Shown: positions 26,450 to 35,054, counted from the stretch's first letter. The stretch: DNA of 64,000 nucleotides from an uncultured Alphaproteobacteria bacterium (GCA_937920085.1 CALETE010000042.1:1-64000); one strand, 5' to 3'. The notes: generated from the letters alone by a model not told the origin. A program made the numbers and translations.

Positions 26450-27349
26450 ATGCAGGCCCTACGCACCCCCGACGATCGTTTCACAGACCTGCCCGATTTT
26501 CCCTTTGTCCCACATTATGTGGACGATCTAACGGGCTATGAGGGCCTGCGTATGGCCTATGTGGATGAGGGGCAGGGGGACAGGACCTTTCTTTGCCTGC
26601 ACGGCGAACCATCCTGGAGTTTTCTCTATCGCCGGATGATCCCCCACTTCCTGGCCAGCGGGGCCCGGGTGGTGGCACCAGACCTCTTCGGCTTTGGCCG
26701 GTCGGACAAGCCAGTGGATGACGCGGTCTACGGCTTCCACTTCCACCGCAAGGCCCTGCTGGCTCTGGTGGAGCGTCTGAATCTCACCAACATCACCCTG
26801 GTGGTCCAGGACTGGGGCGGGCTGATCGGCCTGACCCTACCGGTGGATGACGCCTTTGCGGCTAGGCTCTCGCGGCTCTTAGTGATGAACACCTGCCTGG
26901 CCATCGGCGCGCCGCCCAGCGACGGCTTCCTGGCCTGGCGGGCCTATGCCAAGGCCAATCCCGATCTGGCCGTGGGAGAGTTGTTCGGACGGGGCAATCC
27001 CCACCTGACGCCCCAAGAAGTCGCCGCCTATGACGCGCCCTTCCCAGACATCACTTACAAGGGCGGGGTTCGGGCCTTTCCAGAGCGGGTCATGACCGAC
27101 CCAGGGATGGAGGGGATCGAAGAAAGTCTCAAGGCCATCGATTTCTGGTCGAACACCTGGACGGGCCAGAGCTTCATGGCGGTGGGCGCAGCCGACATGG
27201 TGCTAGGGGTTCCGGTAATGGAAATCCTGCGCAGCCAGATACGCGGCTGCCCTGAGCCCATGATCATCCCCGACGGCGGCCATTTCGTACAAGAATGGGG
27301 CGGCCCCATCGCAGAGGCCGCCCTCAAGGCGTTTGGTGACGTTGCCTGA
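26450..27349 (+). CDS. Haloalkane dehalogenase homologue (alpha/beta hydrolase, HLD-I-like)
   Basis: A 299-residue alpha/beta hydrolase close in layout to Xanthobacter DhlA: HGEPSWSFLYRRMIP (oxyanion loop), nucleophile D121 with halide-binding W122 in VVQDWGG, acid D249 in AADMVLG and H278 in DGGHFVQEWGG. These fit a hydrolytic dehalogenase acting through an alkyl-enzyme ester. The cap domain has GRGNPHLT (G182) where I recall DhlA having the second halide-binding Trp. It may therefore act on other substrates or be a weak dehalogenase. It lies divergent from the DUF429-like gene and just upstream of the repeat cluster. Confidence 0.82.
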   Translation: MQALRTPDDRFTDLPDFPFVPHYVDDLTGYEGLRMAYVDEGQGDRTFLCLHGEPSWSFLYRRMIPHFLASGARVVAPDLFGFGRSDKPVDDAVYGFHFHRKALLALVERLNLTNITLVVQDWGGLIGLTLPVDDAFAARLSRLLVMNTCLAIGAPPSDGFLAWRAYAKANPDLAVGELFGRGNPHLTPQEVAAYDAPFPDITYKGGVRAFPERVMTDPGMEGIEESLKAIDFWSNTWTGQSFMAVGAADMVLGVPVMEILRSQIRGCPEPMIIPDGGHFVQEWGGPIAEAALKAFGDVA

Positions 27350-27355
27350 GTACCA

Positions 27356-27689
27356 CCGGTCACCTCTGTGGATGCAACTGGATACCGGCCTTCGCCGGTA
27401 TGACCGGGGGTTGGAATGCGGTCGCGGTCAGTCTCTCCACACCCGGTCACCCCGGCGGAGGCCAGGGTCCAGTTCCTAGAGTGCGGCGTGAGGTCAGGCC
27501 CCTGAATTCAAGCATTTGCCGGTATGGCCGGGGGTTGAAACGAGGTCGCGGTCAGTCTCCCCACAACCGGTCACCCCGGCGAAGGCCGGGGTCCAGGTCG
27601 TAGGGTGCGGCGTGAGGTCAGGCCCCTGACTTCGGCCTCTCCGGTCACCTCTGTGGATGCAACTGGATACCGGCCTTCGCCGGTATGAC
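27356..27689. repeat. REP-like intergenic repeat cluster
   Basis: The whole 350-bp gap consists of repeats. A 49-bp sequence at 27356-27404 recurs without change at 27641-27689. Between them two imperfect units of about 124 bp (from about 27395 and about 27519) each hold a shared GGTCGCGGTCAGTCT, a GTCACCCCGGCG(A/G)AGGCC element and GTGCGGCGTGAGGTCAGGCC. The GTCACCCCGGCGAAGGCCGGGGTCCAG-type core and the CCGGCCTTCGCCGG palindrome are self-complementary and would form strong hairpins. Such elements are scattered in Caulobacteraceae and Sphingomonadaceae genomes. There is no coding sequence here. The hairpins may end transcription of both convergent genes. Confidence 0.85.
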
Positions 27690-27701
27690 TGGGAAAAGAC
27701 G

Positions 27702-28706
27702 TTACCCCAGCTTCACCAGCATCTTGCCGAAGTTCTCACCAGCAAAAAGGCCAAGGAAGGCGGCGGGGGCGTTCTCAATGCCTTCGCGAACCGTCTGCTT
27801 CCAGGTGATCTTGCCGGCGGCGTGCCACTCGGCCAGGTCCTTCACGAAGGCGGGCATCATGTCCCAGTGGTTGGAGACGATGAAGCCTTCCAGGCGCAGG
27901 CTCTTGCCGACGCACTGGATCATGTTGCGGGTGCCGACCCCAGCCTCGGTGTCGTTGTACTGGGAGATCATGCCGCACAGGGCCATGCGGGCGAAGGGAT
28001 TGGCCGCATTGATGGCCGCTTCCAGGTGGGCGCCGCCGACGTTTTCGAAATAAACATCAATGCCCTCAGGGGCTGCAGCCATCAGGGCGGCGGAAAGGTC
28101 GCTGGTCGCCTTGTAGTCGATGGCGACGTCAACGCCGAGCTCTTCGGTGAGGAACTTCACCTTCTCCGCGCCGCCGGCCGAGGCGATGACCTTGTGGCCC
28201 TTAAGCTTGGCGATCTGGCAGACCACGGAGCCCACGGCCCCGGCTGCGCCGGAGACAAAGACCACATCACCGGCCTTGAGGCCACCAATACGCAGCAGAC
28301 CTGCATAGGCGGTCAGACCGGGCATGCCAGCCACGCCCAGGAAGGCTTCTGCAGGTAGGCCGTGGGTGTCCAGTTTCTGTAGGGCAGCTCCTGGGGCATT
28401 GAACCCTTCCCGCCAGCCGAACATGGACTGCACCAGATCGCCGACCTTGAAGGCCGGGTCATTGGAAACAGTCACCTCGCCAATGGCGCCACCCTGCAGG
28501 GCCTCGCCCAACTGGAAGGGCGGGGTATAGCTCTTCACGTCGTTCATGCGGCCGCGCATGTAGGGGTCGACGGTCATCCAGGTGTTGCGCACCTGAACCT
28601 CGCCGGGGCCGGGCGCGGCCAGCTCGACGGTGGCCAGCTCGAAATTGTCAGAGGTGGGCAGGCCCACGGGACGGGACTTCAGGCGGATTTCACGGGAGGT
28701 GGTCAT
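27702..28706 (-). CDS. NADP-dependent oxidoreductase, MDR superfamily (CurA/leukotriene reductase-like)
   Basis: A 334-residue zinc-free medium-chain reductase. Features are the N-terminal LKSRPVGLPTSDNFEL and WMTVDPYMRGRM, the NADP-binding Rossmann loop VFVSGAAGAVGSVVCQIAKLKG, and DVYFENVGG. The family reduces the C=C bond of enones such as prostaglandin metabolites, curcumin or lipid aldehydes. The substrate here is unknown. It is monocistronic, convergent with the dehalogenase gene across the repeat cluster. Confidence 0.9.
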   Translation of the reverse strand: MTTSREIRLKSRPVGLPTSDNFELATVELAAPGPGEVQVRNTWMTVDPYMRGRMNDVKSYTPPFQLGEALQGGAIGEVTVSNDPAFKVGDLVQSMFGWREGFNAPGAALQKLDTHGLPAEAFLGVAGMPGLTAYAGLLRIGGLKAGDVVFVSGAAGAVGSVVCQIAKLKGHKVIASAGGAEKVKFLTEELGVDVAIDYKATSDLSAALMAAAPEGIDVYFENVGGAHLEAAINAANPFARMALCGMISQYNDTEAGVGTRNMIQCVGKSLRLEGFIVSNHWDMMPAFVKDLAEWHAAGKITWKQTVREGIENAPAAFLGLFAGENFGKMLVKLG

Positions 28707-28828
28707 GGGCGTCTTCCTCTTGATCGGCGCGACCTATGTCGCTTTGCATCCATTCCTAACGATCGCCTCAGGTGGCGTCGAGGGCTCTCAAGTGCTAGGC
28801 GCAGCTCACAGAGAATTTGGAGTCGGCC

Positions 28829-29749
28829 ATGTCACGGGTCTTGCGAGCAGGGGTAATGGGCGCTGGGGTGTTCGGCGGCTATCACGCCCGGCAATACGCC
28901 AATGCGGCCAATGTCCAGCTGACGGGGGTTTTCGACCCCGACAAGGGCCGGGCCGATGAGGTCGCCGGGCGACACGACGCCCAGGGCTTTGACGATATGG
29001 CGGCCTTTCTGGCGCAGGTGGATGTAGTCACCGTGGCCTCGCCCGCCGTCTATCACGTAGAGGGCGCCCTGGCGGCCCTGAAGGCAGGCAAGCCGGTCTA
29101 TGTGGAAAAGCCCCTGGCGGTTTCCCTGCGCGACGCTGACAAGATTATTGATGAAGCCGCCAAGCAGGGCTTGGTGGTCGCCTGCGGCCATCAAGAGCGA
29201 CTGGTCTTTCAGGCCATCGGCCTGTTCGATACCTCCGCCCGGCCATTGCGTCTGGAAGCCGTGCGTCACGGTCCAGAGTCAGAGCGCAGCCTGGATGTGT
29301 CAGTGGTGCTAGACCTGATGATCCACGACCTGGACCTCGCCTTGGCCCTTGCTGGCGTCGAGCCCCTGAGTGCCGAGGCTGAGGGCGTGTCGTCCTACAG
29401 CGGCGGCTGGGATCAGGTTAGCGCTGAAGTCACCTTCGCCAATGGATTTACCGCCAATTTCGATGCCTCGCGCATGGCGCCGGGCCGTAAGCGGACCATG
29501 AAGCTGGTCTATCCCAGTGGTGAGTTGGAGATTGACTTCATCAGCCGAGAGTTTCGCAACACGACGGGTCTTGATCTCAACCCAAACTTCCAGGACACCG
29601 CCGGTGCCAAGGATCCCCTGGGTGCCAGTGTGGCGGGGTTCTTGGCCTGCGTGCGGGGCGAAACCGACCGACCGATCGTCACCGCCGCCGAGGCCGCTCG
29701 GGCCTTGGACCTCGGCCTAGCCATCGAACAAGCCGCGCAAGCTGGTTGA
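28829..29749 (+). CDS. Gfo/Idh/MocA family oxidoreductase
   Basis: A 306-residue dehydrogenase with an N-terminal Rossmann motif (AGVMGAGVFGGYHARQY), the EKP motif VYVEKPLAVS and a His-containing helix LDLMIHDLDLALAL at the active-site position. It is shorter than the other Gfo/Idh protein at 21971-23134 and not closely similar to it. The ATG at 28829 follows GGAG; a TTG four codons earlier is part of that site. Substrate unknown. It lies 54 bp before the glutathione peroxidase gene on the same strand. Confidence 0.88.
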   Translation: MSRVLRAGVMGAGVFGGYHARQYANAANVQLTGVFDPDKGRADEVAGRHDAQGFDDMAAFLAQVDVVTVASPAVYHVEGALAALKAGKPVYVEKPLAVSLRDADKIIDEAAKQGLVVACGHQERLVFQAIGLFDTSARPLRLEAVRHGPESERSLDVSVVLDLMIHDLDLALALAGVEPLSAEAEGVSSYSGGWDQVSAEVTFANGFTANFDASRMAPGRKRTMKLVYPSGELEIDFISREFRNTTGLDLNPNFQDTAGAKDPLGASVAGFLACVRGETDRPIVTAAEAARALDLGLAIEQAAQAG

Positions 29750-29803
29750 GGCCAAGGGGAAAACGGGGTTAGCTGGGCTCTAAATCCGAACGGAGCGCGC
29801 CCG

Positions 29804-30280
29804 ATGACCACCGCCTATGATTTCGCCTTCAAGACCATTGAGGGCCAGCCCCTGCCCATGACCACCTTCAAGGACAAGGTGGTTCTGGTTGTCAACACCG
29901 CCTCAGCCTGCGGCCTGACCCCGCAATATGACGGCCTGGAAAAGCTCTATTCCGACTACAAGGACGAGGGCTTGGTGGTGCTGGGCGTGCCCTGCAACCA
30001 GTTCATGGGCCAGGAGCCGGGGACCGAGGCCGAGATCAAGGCCTTCTGCGAGACCCGCTTCAACATCGATTTCCCCCTGACCTCCAAGGAAGAGGTCAAG
30101 GGCGAGGGCGCTCATCCCTTCTACAAGTGGGCCCTGGAAACCCTAGGTGAATCAGCCGATCCGGCCTGGAACTTCCACAAGATCCTGGTGGGCAAGGACG
30201 GCGCCCTGATCCGCGCCTTCGGCCCCCGCACCGAGCCGCTGGCAGATGAGGTCGTGACGACGGTGAAGGCCGCTCTCTAG
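29804..30280 (+). CDS. Glutathione peroxidase family protein
   Basis: A 158-residue peroxidase that reduces hydroperoxides with thiols. The catalytic Cys36 lies in NTASACGLTPQY; Gln of CNQFMGQEPG and Trp of PAWNFHKILV complete the catalytic set. A Cys at about residue 86 (FCETRF) could resolve with thioredoxin, as in most bacterial members. It ends 4 bp inside the convergent acuI stop. Confidence 0.93.
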   Translation: MTTAYDFAFKTIEGQPLPMTTFKDKVVLVVNTASACGLTPQYDGLEKLYSDYKDEGLVVLGVPCNQFMGQEPGTEAEIKAFCETRFNIDFPLTSKEEVKGEGAHPFYKWALETLGESADPAWNFHKILVGKDGALIRAFGPRTEPLADEVVTTVKAAL

Positions 30281-31260
30281 AGGTCGACCACCACCCGGCC
30301 GCGCACCTTGCCTTCGAGGATGTCCCCGGCAAGACGGGGCAGGTCTTCCAGGGTGGCGCGGCTGGTCATGGCGGCGAGCTTGGCGAGGTCTAGATCCTTG
30401 GCCAGGCGGTCCCAGGCCTCGACGCGGTCAGGCTTGGGGCGCATGACGCTGTCTATGCCCGCCAGAACTACGCCGCGCAGGATGAAGGGTGCCACGGAGC
30501 CCGGCAGGTCCATGCCTTGGGCCAGGCCGCAGGCGGTGACGGCGCCGCCATAGCAGGTCTGGGAAATCACATTGGCCAGGGTGTGGCTGCCGACGCAGTC
30601 GACCGCGCCCGCCCAACGCTCCTTGCCTAACATGCGGGCTGGGCCCTGCAACTCGGCGGCGTCGATGACCTCTGCGGCGCCTAAGCCCATTAAATAGTCC
30701 GTCTCGCTGTCTTTGCGCCGGGAGGAGGCGACCACCCGATAGCCGAGCTTGGCCAGCAGAGCGACGGCGACGCTTCCGACCCCGCCGGCGGCGCCGGTGA
30801 CCAGGATATCGCCCTTGTCCGGCGTCACGCCCTGGCGCTCTAGGCCGAGAACGCAGAGCATGGAGGTATAGCCCGCCGTGCCGATCGCCATGGCTTGGTC
30901 GGTGGTCAGGCCCTCCGGCAGCTTGACCAGCCAGTCGCCCTTGACCCGCGCCATCTGGGCATAGCCGCCATGATGGCCCTCGCCGACGCCCCAGCCATTG
31001 AGCACCACCCGGTCGCCGGGTTTGAAGTTGGGGCTCTCTGAGGTCTCGACGACCCCTGCGAAGTCGATGCCGGGAATGAGGGGCCATGCGCGGACGATGG
31101 GCGACTTGCCCGTAATGGCTAGGCCGTCCTTGAAGTTGATGGTCGAATGCTCCACCCGGACGGTGACGTCGCCGTCCATGAGATCGGCCAGGGTCAGGTC
31201 TTCGAACCGGACCTCTGGCGCAGAGTCAGTCTTGTGCAGGCGCAGGGCGCGAAAGGTCAT
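30277..31260 (-). CDS. acuI: Acrylyl-CoA reductase (NADPH), AcuI family
   Basis: A 327-residue MDR reductase of the AcuI/YhdH family, which turns toxic acryloyl-CoA into propionyl-CoA. Signature parts are STINFKDGLAITGKSPIVRAWPLIPGIDFAGVV, GWGVGEGHHGGYAQMARV and LVTGAAGGVGSVAVALLAKLG. The product propionyl-CoA would be used by the propionyl-CoA carboxylase encoded further right. It lies 2 bp downstream of the MHS transporter gene, so probably in the same transcript. Other enoyl reductases of this family are possible. Confidence 0.85.
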   Translation of the reverse strand: MTFRALRLHKTDSAPEVRFEDLTLADLMDGDVTVRVEHSTINFKDGLAITGKSPIVRAWPLIPGIDFAGVVETSESPNFKPGDRVVLNGWGVGEGHHGGYAQMARVKGDWLVKLPEGLTTDQAMAIGTAGYTSMLCVLGLERQGVTPDKGDILVTGAAGGVGSVAVALLAKLGYRVVASSRRKDSETDYLMGLGAAEVIDAAELQGPARMLGKERWAGAVDCVGSHTLANVISQTCYGGAVTACGLAQGMDLPGSVAPFILRGVVLAGIDSVMRPKPDRVEAWDRLAKDLDLAKLAAMTSRATLEDLPRLAGDILEGKVRGRVVVDL

Positions 31261-31262
31261 GC

Positions 31263-32549
31263 TTAGTCCTCGACGATCAGGCTGTGGGTCTTGGTGTCGC
31301 GCATGGTGAGATAGACCAAGAGCGAGCCGGCAATCACTATGGTGACATAGGTGAAGAACCAGGTCTCATGGCCGGCCTGTTTGAACCAAAGGGCGACATA
31401 TTCCGCCGTGCCGCCGAACAGGGCATTGGCGATGGAATAGGGCAGGGCGACGCCCAGGGCGCGGACCTCGGTGGGGAAGAGCTCGGCCTTCACGATGGCG
31501 TTCACAGAGGTGTAGGCGCTGACCACGATCAAGGCACCGGCCACCAGGCCAGTGGCGCTCATCATGTCGTGGGTCTTGGCGAGGGTCGACAGGACCGGCC
31601 AGGTGATCAGGCTCCCGACCACCCCGAAGGCGATGAGCAGGGGGCGGCGTCCGACCCTGTCTGAAAGGGCCCCCATGATGGGCTGGGCGATCATGAAGAC
31701 CAGCAGGGCAATGGCAGTAATCTGGCTCGCCTGGTCCTTAGAAAAACCTGAGGTATTAGCCAGAAACTTTTGAATATACGTGCCAAAAGTATAGTAGCCT
31801 AATGTACCCCCAGCTGTCAGGCCCATGACCAGAAGGCTCTGGCGCGGATGCTTGATCAGTAGGCCCCAAGTGGTCGCCTTCTCGCCGGTTCGTGCCTTGA
31901 AGGATGGGGTTTCATCCATGCCCTGCCGAAACCAGAAGACGGCAAGGGCCAGGGCTCCACCAATGAAGAAAGGGATCCGCCAGCCCCAGGCTTGCATTTC
32001 GGCCTGGGTCAGAACCTGATTTAGGATCAGCAGGAGGCAGAGGGACAGGAGTTGGCCGCCCATAAGGGTTGCGTAGAAAATGCCGGACCAGAAACCGCGG
32101 TTATCCCGTCCGGCCATTTCCGACATGTAGGTTGCACTGGTGCCGTATTCGCCGCCCATGCTGATCCCCTGGAAAATCCGGGCCAGGACCAGAACAATCG
32201 GGGCGGCAATGCCGATTACGGCGTAGCCTGGACAAAGGGCAATGGTGATGGACCCAAGGCACATGAGCCAGACCGAGGCGATCATGGCTGCCCGGCGTCC
32301 AATGCGGTCGCCATAGAGGCCCATCAGCCATGCTCCCACTGGCCGTGCGAAGAAGCCGACGGCGTAGACCGCTGCGGAGTTCAGGAGTTGGGCCGTCTGA
32401 TCCCCTTCCGGGAAGAAGACCTTGGCGAAATAGAGGGCGAAGGCGGCATAGGTGAACCAGTCGAAACACTCGACCAGGTTTCCCGCCGCTCCGGCTAGGA
32501 TAGACCGCAAGCGTTCCGCCCCCGATGGCGGTGTAGATGGCTGTGACAT
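31263..32549 (-). CDS. MFS transporter, metabolite:H+ symporter (MHS) type
   Basis: A 428-residue transporter with twelve helices. NLVECFDWFTYAAFALYFAKVFFP at the N-terminus and the loop motif GLYGDRIGRRAAM are typical of the MHS family (KgtP, ShiA, ProP). LARIFQGISMGGEYGTSATYMSE is the conserved helix-4 segment. KgtP-like 2-oxoglutarate or another organic acid is a plausible substrate. It precedes acuI in an apparent operon and lies 25 bp after the stop of the upstream MaoC gene, so the maoC-maoC-MFS-acuI genes could form one unit. Confidence 0.88.
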   Translation of the reverse strand: MSQPSTPPSGAERLRSILAGAAGNLVECFDWFTYAAFALYFAKVFFPEGDQTAQLLNSAAVYAVGFFARPVGAWLMGLYGDRIGRRAAMIASVWLMCLGSITIALCPGYAVIGIAAPIVLVLARIFQGISMGGEYGTSATYMSEMAGRDNRGFWSGIFYATLMGGQLLSLCLLLILNQVLTQAEMQAWGWRIPFFIGGALALAVFWFRQGMDETPSFKARTGEKATTWGLLIKHPRQSLLVMGLTAGGTLGYYTFGTYIQKFLANTSGFSKDQASQITAIALLVFMIAQPIMGALSDRVGRRPLLIAFGVVGSLITWPVLSTLAKTHDMMSATGLVAGALIVVSAYTSVNAIVKAELFPTEVRALGVALPYSIANALFGGTAEYVALWFKQAGHETWFFTYVTIVIAGSLLVYLTMRDTKTHSLIVED

Positions 32550-32574
32550 CGGAGGCGTCTCGCTAGGCTATGAT

Positions 32575-32997
32575 TTAGGCGTCGACGCGGGCTTCAGCGT
32601 AGCCGCTGAGCACTTCAACGCCGTTCTGGTTGGTGGTGGAGACGTCGAGTTCCACCAAAGTCACCCCGTCTTTTTCGGTGAGGGCTTTTACCGTTGCCTT
32701 GGCCTCCAGGTCATCACCTGGGAAGACCTGGCTGGTGAAGCGCACGCCGTACTTGGTCAGGCGGGCGTCGCCCACATAGTCGGTGAGCATCTTGCCGGTC
32801 ATGCCCATGGTCAGCATGCCGTGGGCAAAGACACTGGGATAGCCAGCCACCTTGGTGGTGAAGATTTCATCGGTGTGCAGGGGGTTATAGTCCCCCGATG
32901 CACCGGCATATTGCACGATCTGGGTACGCTTGAGGTCCTCGACCAGCTTAGCCGTATGGACGTCGCCGACCTTTAGGTTTTTTGCACTGAGCGCCAT
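32575..32997 (-). CDS. MaoC-like hot-dog dehydratase, C-terminal type
   Basis: A 140-residue single hot-dog protein with the hydratase-2 motif YAGASGDYNPLHTDEIF, carrying the catalytic Asp and His, and VFAHGMLTMGMTGKML. It hydrates or dehydrates (R)-3-hydroxyacyl thioesters. The partner gene 11 bp upstream encodes an N-terminal-type MaoC domain, and the two most likely form a heteromer like mycobacterial HadA-HadB. Such an enzyme could supply (R)-3-hydroxyacyl-CoA. Confidence 0.88.
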   Translation of the reverse strand: MALSAKNLKVGDVHTAKLVEDLKRTQIVQYAGASGDYNPLHTDEIFTTKVAGYPSVFAHGMLTMGMTGKMLTDYVGDARLTKYGVRFTSQVFPGDDLEAKATVKALTEKDGVTLVELDVSTTNQNGVEVLSGYAEARVDA

Positions 32998-33008
32998 GAT
33001 GGGGTCTC

Positions 33009-33509
33009 CTACTTCTGCTCGACAGGACGCTCGGTGCGCACACCGACGCCGCGAGCTGTGATCACGAGGTCGCCGTTCTGATCGCGGTATTCCGTGACGC
33101 TTTCAGAAAAGACGAGCTTTCCGCTGCGGCGGCCTTCCTTTTCCCAGGTCTTGCCGGGGAAGGTGGTGGCGGTCAGAACGTCGCCGGCCTTCAGTTGGCG
33201 GTGATATTCAAAGTGCTGCTCGGCGTGAAGTCCGCCGCCGCCGCCACCACCGCCGCCCCCGCCTGGGGCGCGGTTAATTCCTGTGGGGTTCTTGCCCGAT
33301 CCGAACCAGGGTTGGCCGATCTTGGGCCGCAGGAAGTAGTCTGGGTCAAACTGTGCGCTCGCCTGGGCGAAGGTTGGCGGGGCGATAATGCCGCCAGCTT
33401 CGGTGGTCTTGGCATAGTCAGCGTCGGCATAGACGCGATTATCGTCCCCGACGGATCTTGCAAACATGAGAATGTGGGACGCTTCCACGGGAAATGTCTT
33501 TGTGGCCAT
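33009..33509 (-). CDS. MaoC dehydratase N-terminal-domain protein with poly-Gly loop
   Basis: A 166-residue FAS1-dehydratase-like hot-dog protein (MaoC_dehydrat_N). Features are SHILMFARSVGDDNRVYADADYA near the start and LHAEQHFEYHRQLKAGDVLTATTFPGK. Between them is a run of eleven glycines encoded by mixed GGN codons (33231-33263). It has no catalytic Asp-His dyad of its own, in line with a structural partner of the neighbouring MaoC gene. The ATG at 33509 (MATKTFPVEAS) has AGAGGA upstream; the longer frame to 33596 is unlikely. Confidence 0.85.
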   Translation of the reverse strand: MATKTFPVEASHILMFARSVGDDNRVYADADYAKTTEAGGIIAPPTFAQASAQFDPDYFLRPKIGQPWFGSGKNPTGINRAPGGGGGGGGGGGLHAEQHFEYHRQLKAGDVLTATTFPGKTWEKEGRRSGKLVFSESVTEYRDQNGDLVITARGVGVRTERPVEQK

Positions 33510-33671
33510 AATGTTTCCTCTCCCTGCTCCTCTTGGAGCCGATTGCGCGGTCTGGCTGACCTGCTGCCCCGCGATCCTATACTGGCTTTTCAGCATTTGT
33601 CAGTTGTCAGTGAGCTTGACCCATCAACCGGTTCGCGCACTCATGCCCACAAGCACACGAAGGGCGGACCG

Positions 33672-34973
33672 ATGAATCCTCAACTGACAGCAGCCAAGGA
33701 GGCTGTGGCCTTTATTCGAGCCCAAAAATTGGAGGGTCAGGCGGGCTGGAAGCGGACCGATGAGGCCAAGTCGGGGGCAGATCGAAGCCTTTATCGCGGG
33801 TCATCGGGGGTGATCCTGGCCCTGCTGGAGCTTCATGCTGCGGGGCTCGATGATCAGGCCCTCCAAGAGGCTGTGGCGGCTGGCGAAGACGTCATGGCCT
33901 ATGTCTTGGGCAAGGACTGGCTGTCGGTCAGCCCCTCCACAGGCTGGCCAGGCTATGCCTTCATCCTCAATGAACTGGCCCAGGCCACCGGCCGCGACGA
34001 CTTCAAGGTTGCAGCTGCCACCTGTCTTGAGCGCCTCATGGCCCAGGCTCATCCCCTCGGCGATGGCGTCGGCTGGATCGAGCCCATGCCCTTTTCTGAG
34101 ATCACCGGCATGACCGGGGATCGGGAGATTTTCGACCAGTCGGTCGGCGCGGCGGGGGCGGGGCTTGTCCTGCTCTATGCCCACGAGCACGGCGTGCATC
34201 CCAAGGCCCTGGACTGGGCCAAGGCGGTCTGTGAGCGACTCTTGGAGGTGGCGGAAGACGATCCCGACGGTCTGCGTTGGCGGATGATGTCCGACATGCC
34301 TTTTCCCTTTACCGCTCCGAACTTTGCCCATGGTGGGGCAGGGGTCGGCTATCTGCTGGCGCGCCTCCACCGATTTACCGGAGAGGGGCGCTATCTCGAT
34401 GCCGCCATGGCGGCCGCCAACTACACCATGAGCCGTTCGCACCCGGTGGGCACTGGTCGGCTCGTCTGTCACACGGAAGAGGCCCGGAACCCGATCTTCT
34501 ATCTAGGTGCCTGTCATGGCCCCGCGGGAACGGGCCGCCTGCTCCTGGAACTGTATGACATCACTGGCGACCCCAATTGGCTAGATGACGCCAGGACCCT
34601 GATGGACGGCTTGCTGGCCACTGGCGCCCCGGAAACCCGTTCTAAGGGTTTCTGGAACAACTACGGCCAATGCTGTGGTGATGCCGGGGTCGGTGAGTTT
34701 GCCCTGCTCATGGAAAAGCGCACCGGCGAGGCCGCCTATCGCGACATCGCCTTGCGGTGTGCCCAGGTCTTGGTCAGTCAGTCCGAGGTGACCGATGGTC
34801 GCCGCCGCTGGCTGCATGCTGAGCACCGCGATCGCCCAGACTTCCTGCAGGCCCAGACCGGCTACATGCAAGGGGCGGCGGGCATGGCCAGCTTCCTGCT
34901 CAATCTGGGCGCCAGCCAAGAGGGCAAGTCGGTGAAACGTCCGCTCCCGGACTGGCCAAGTACGCGGGGGTAG
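33672..34973 (+). CDS. Stand-alone LanC-like protein
   Basis: A 433-residue protein with the repeated inner-helix pattern of the LanC alpha/alpha toroid: RGSSGVILALLEL, VGAAGAGLVLLYA, AHGGAGVGYLLARL, GACHGPAGTGRLLLEL, QCCGDAGVGEFALL and MQGAAGMASFLLNL. Zinc ligands would be C281-H282 and C334 or C335. In NisC and LANCL1 the single Cys comes first and the Cys-His pair last, so the order here is reversed. No lanthipeptide precursor, dehydratase or transporter is nearby, so a role like the eukaryotic LANCL glutathione-adding proteins is possible. The ATG at 33672 with GAAGGG is chosen; the open frame reaches back to 33195 over the opposite gene. Confidence 0.78.
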   Translation: MNPQLTAAKEAVAFIRAQKLEGQAGWKRTDEAKSGADRSLYRGSSGVILALLELHAAGLDDQALQEAVAAGEDVMAYVLGKDWLSVSPSTGWPGYAFILNELAQATGRDDFKVAAATCLERLMAQAHPLGDGVGWIEPMPFSEITGMTGDREIFDQSVGAAGAGLVLLYAHEHGVHPKALDWAKAVCERLLEVAEDDPDGLRWRMMSDMPFPFTAPNFAHGGAGVGYLLARLHRFTGEGRYLDAAMAAANYTMSRSHPVGTGRLVCHTEEARNPIFYLGACHGPAGTGRLLLELYDITGDPNWLDDARTLMDGLLATGAPETRSKGFWNNYGQCCGDAGVGEFALLMEKRTGEAAYRDIALRCAQVLVSQSEVTDGRRRWLHAEHRDRPDFLQAQTGYMQGAAGMASFLLNLGASQEGKSVKRPLPDWPSTRG

Positions 34974-35024
34974 GGCTTCACAATGTCTCCAGCGAAGGAG
35001 ATTTGTAGAACGCAATGGTTTGAA

Positions 35025-35045
35025 ATACTACGGCAAACGTAGTAT
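35025..35045 (+). promoter_or_regulatory. higBA operator-like inverted repeat
   Basis: ATACTACG-GCAAA-CGTAGTAT is a perfect inverted repeat with 8-bp arms and a 5-bp spacer, ending 9 bp before the toxin start. HigA-type antitoxins bind such sites to repress their own operon. Assigned by position and symmetry. Confidence 0.65.
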
Positions 35046-35054
35046 GGATATCGC

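Noticed and set aside
27356..27689. CRISPR array
   Set aside because: Repeats are of different lengths, not evenly spaced and palindromic; no cas genes are present.
33195..33671. N-terminal extension of the LanC-like gene
   Set aside because: The extra 159 codons lie antisense to the MaoC gene and the proper ATG has its own ribosome-binding site.
33672..34973. Lanthipeptide biosynthesis cluster
   Set aside because: No precursor peptide, dehydratase or export gene is found around the LanC-like gene.
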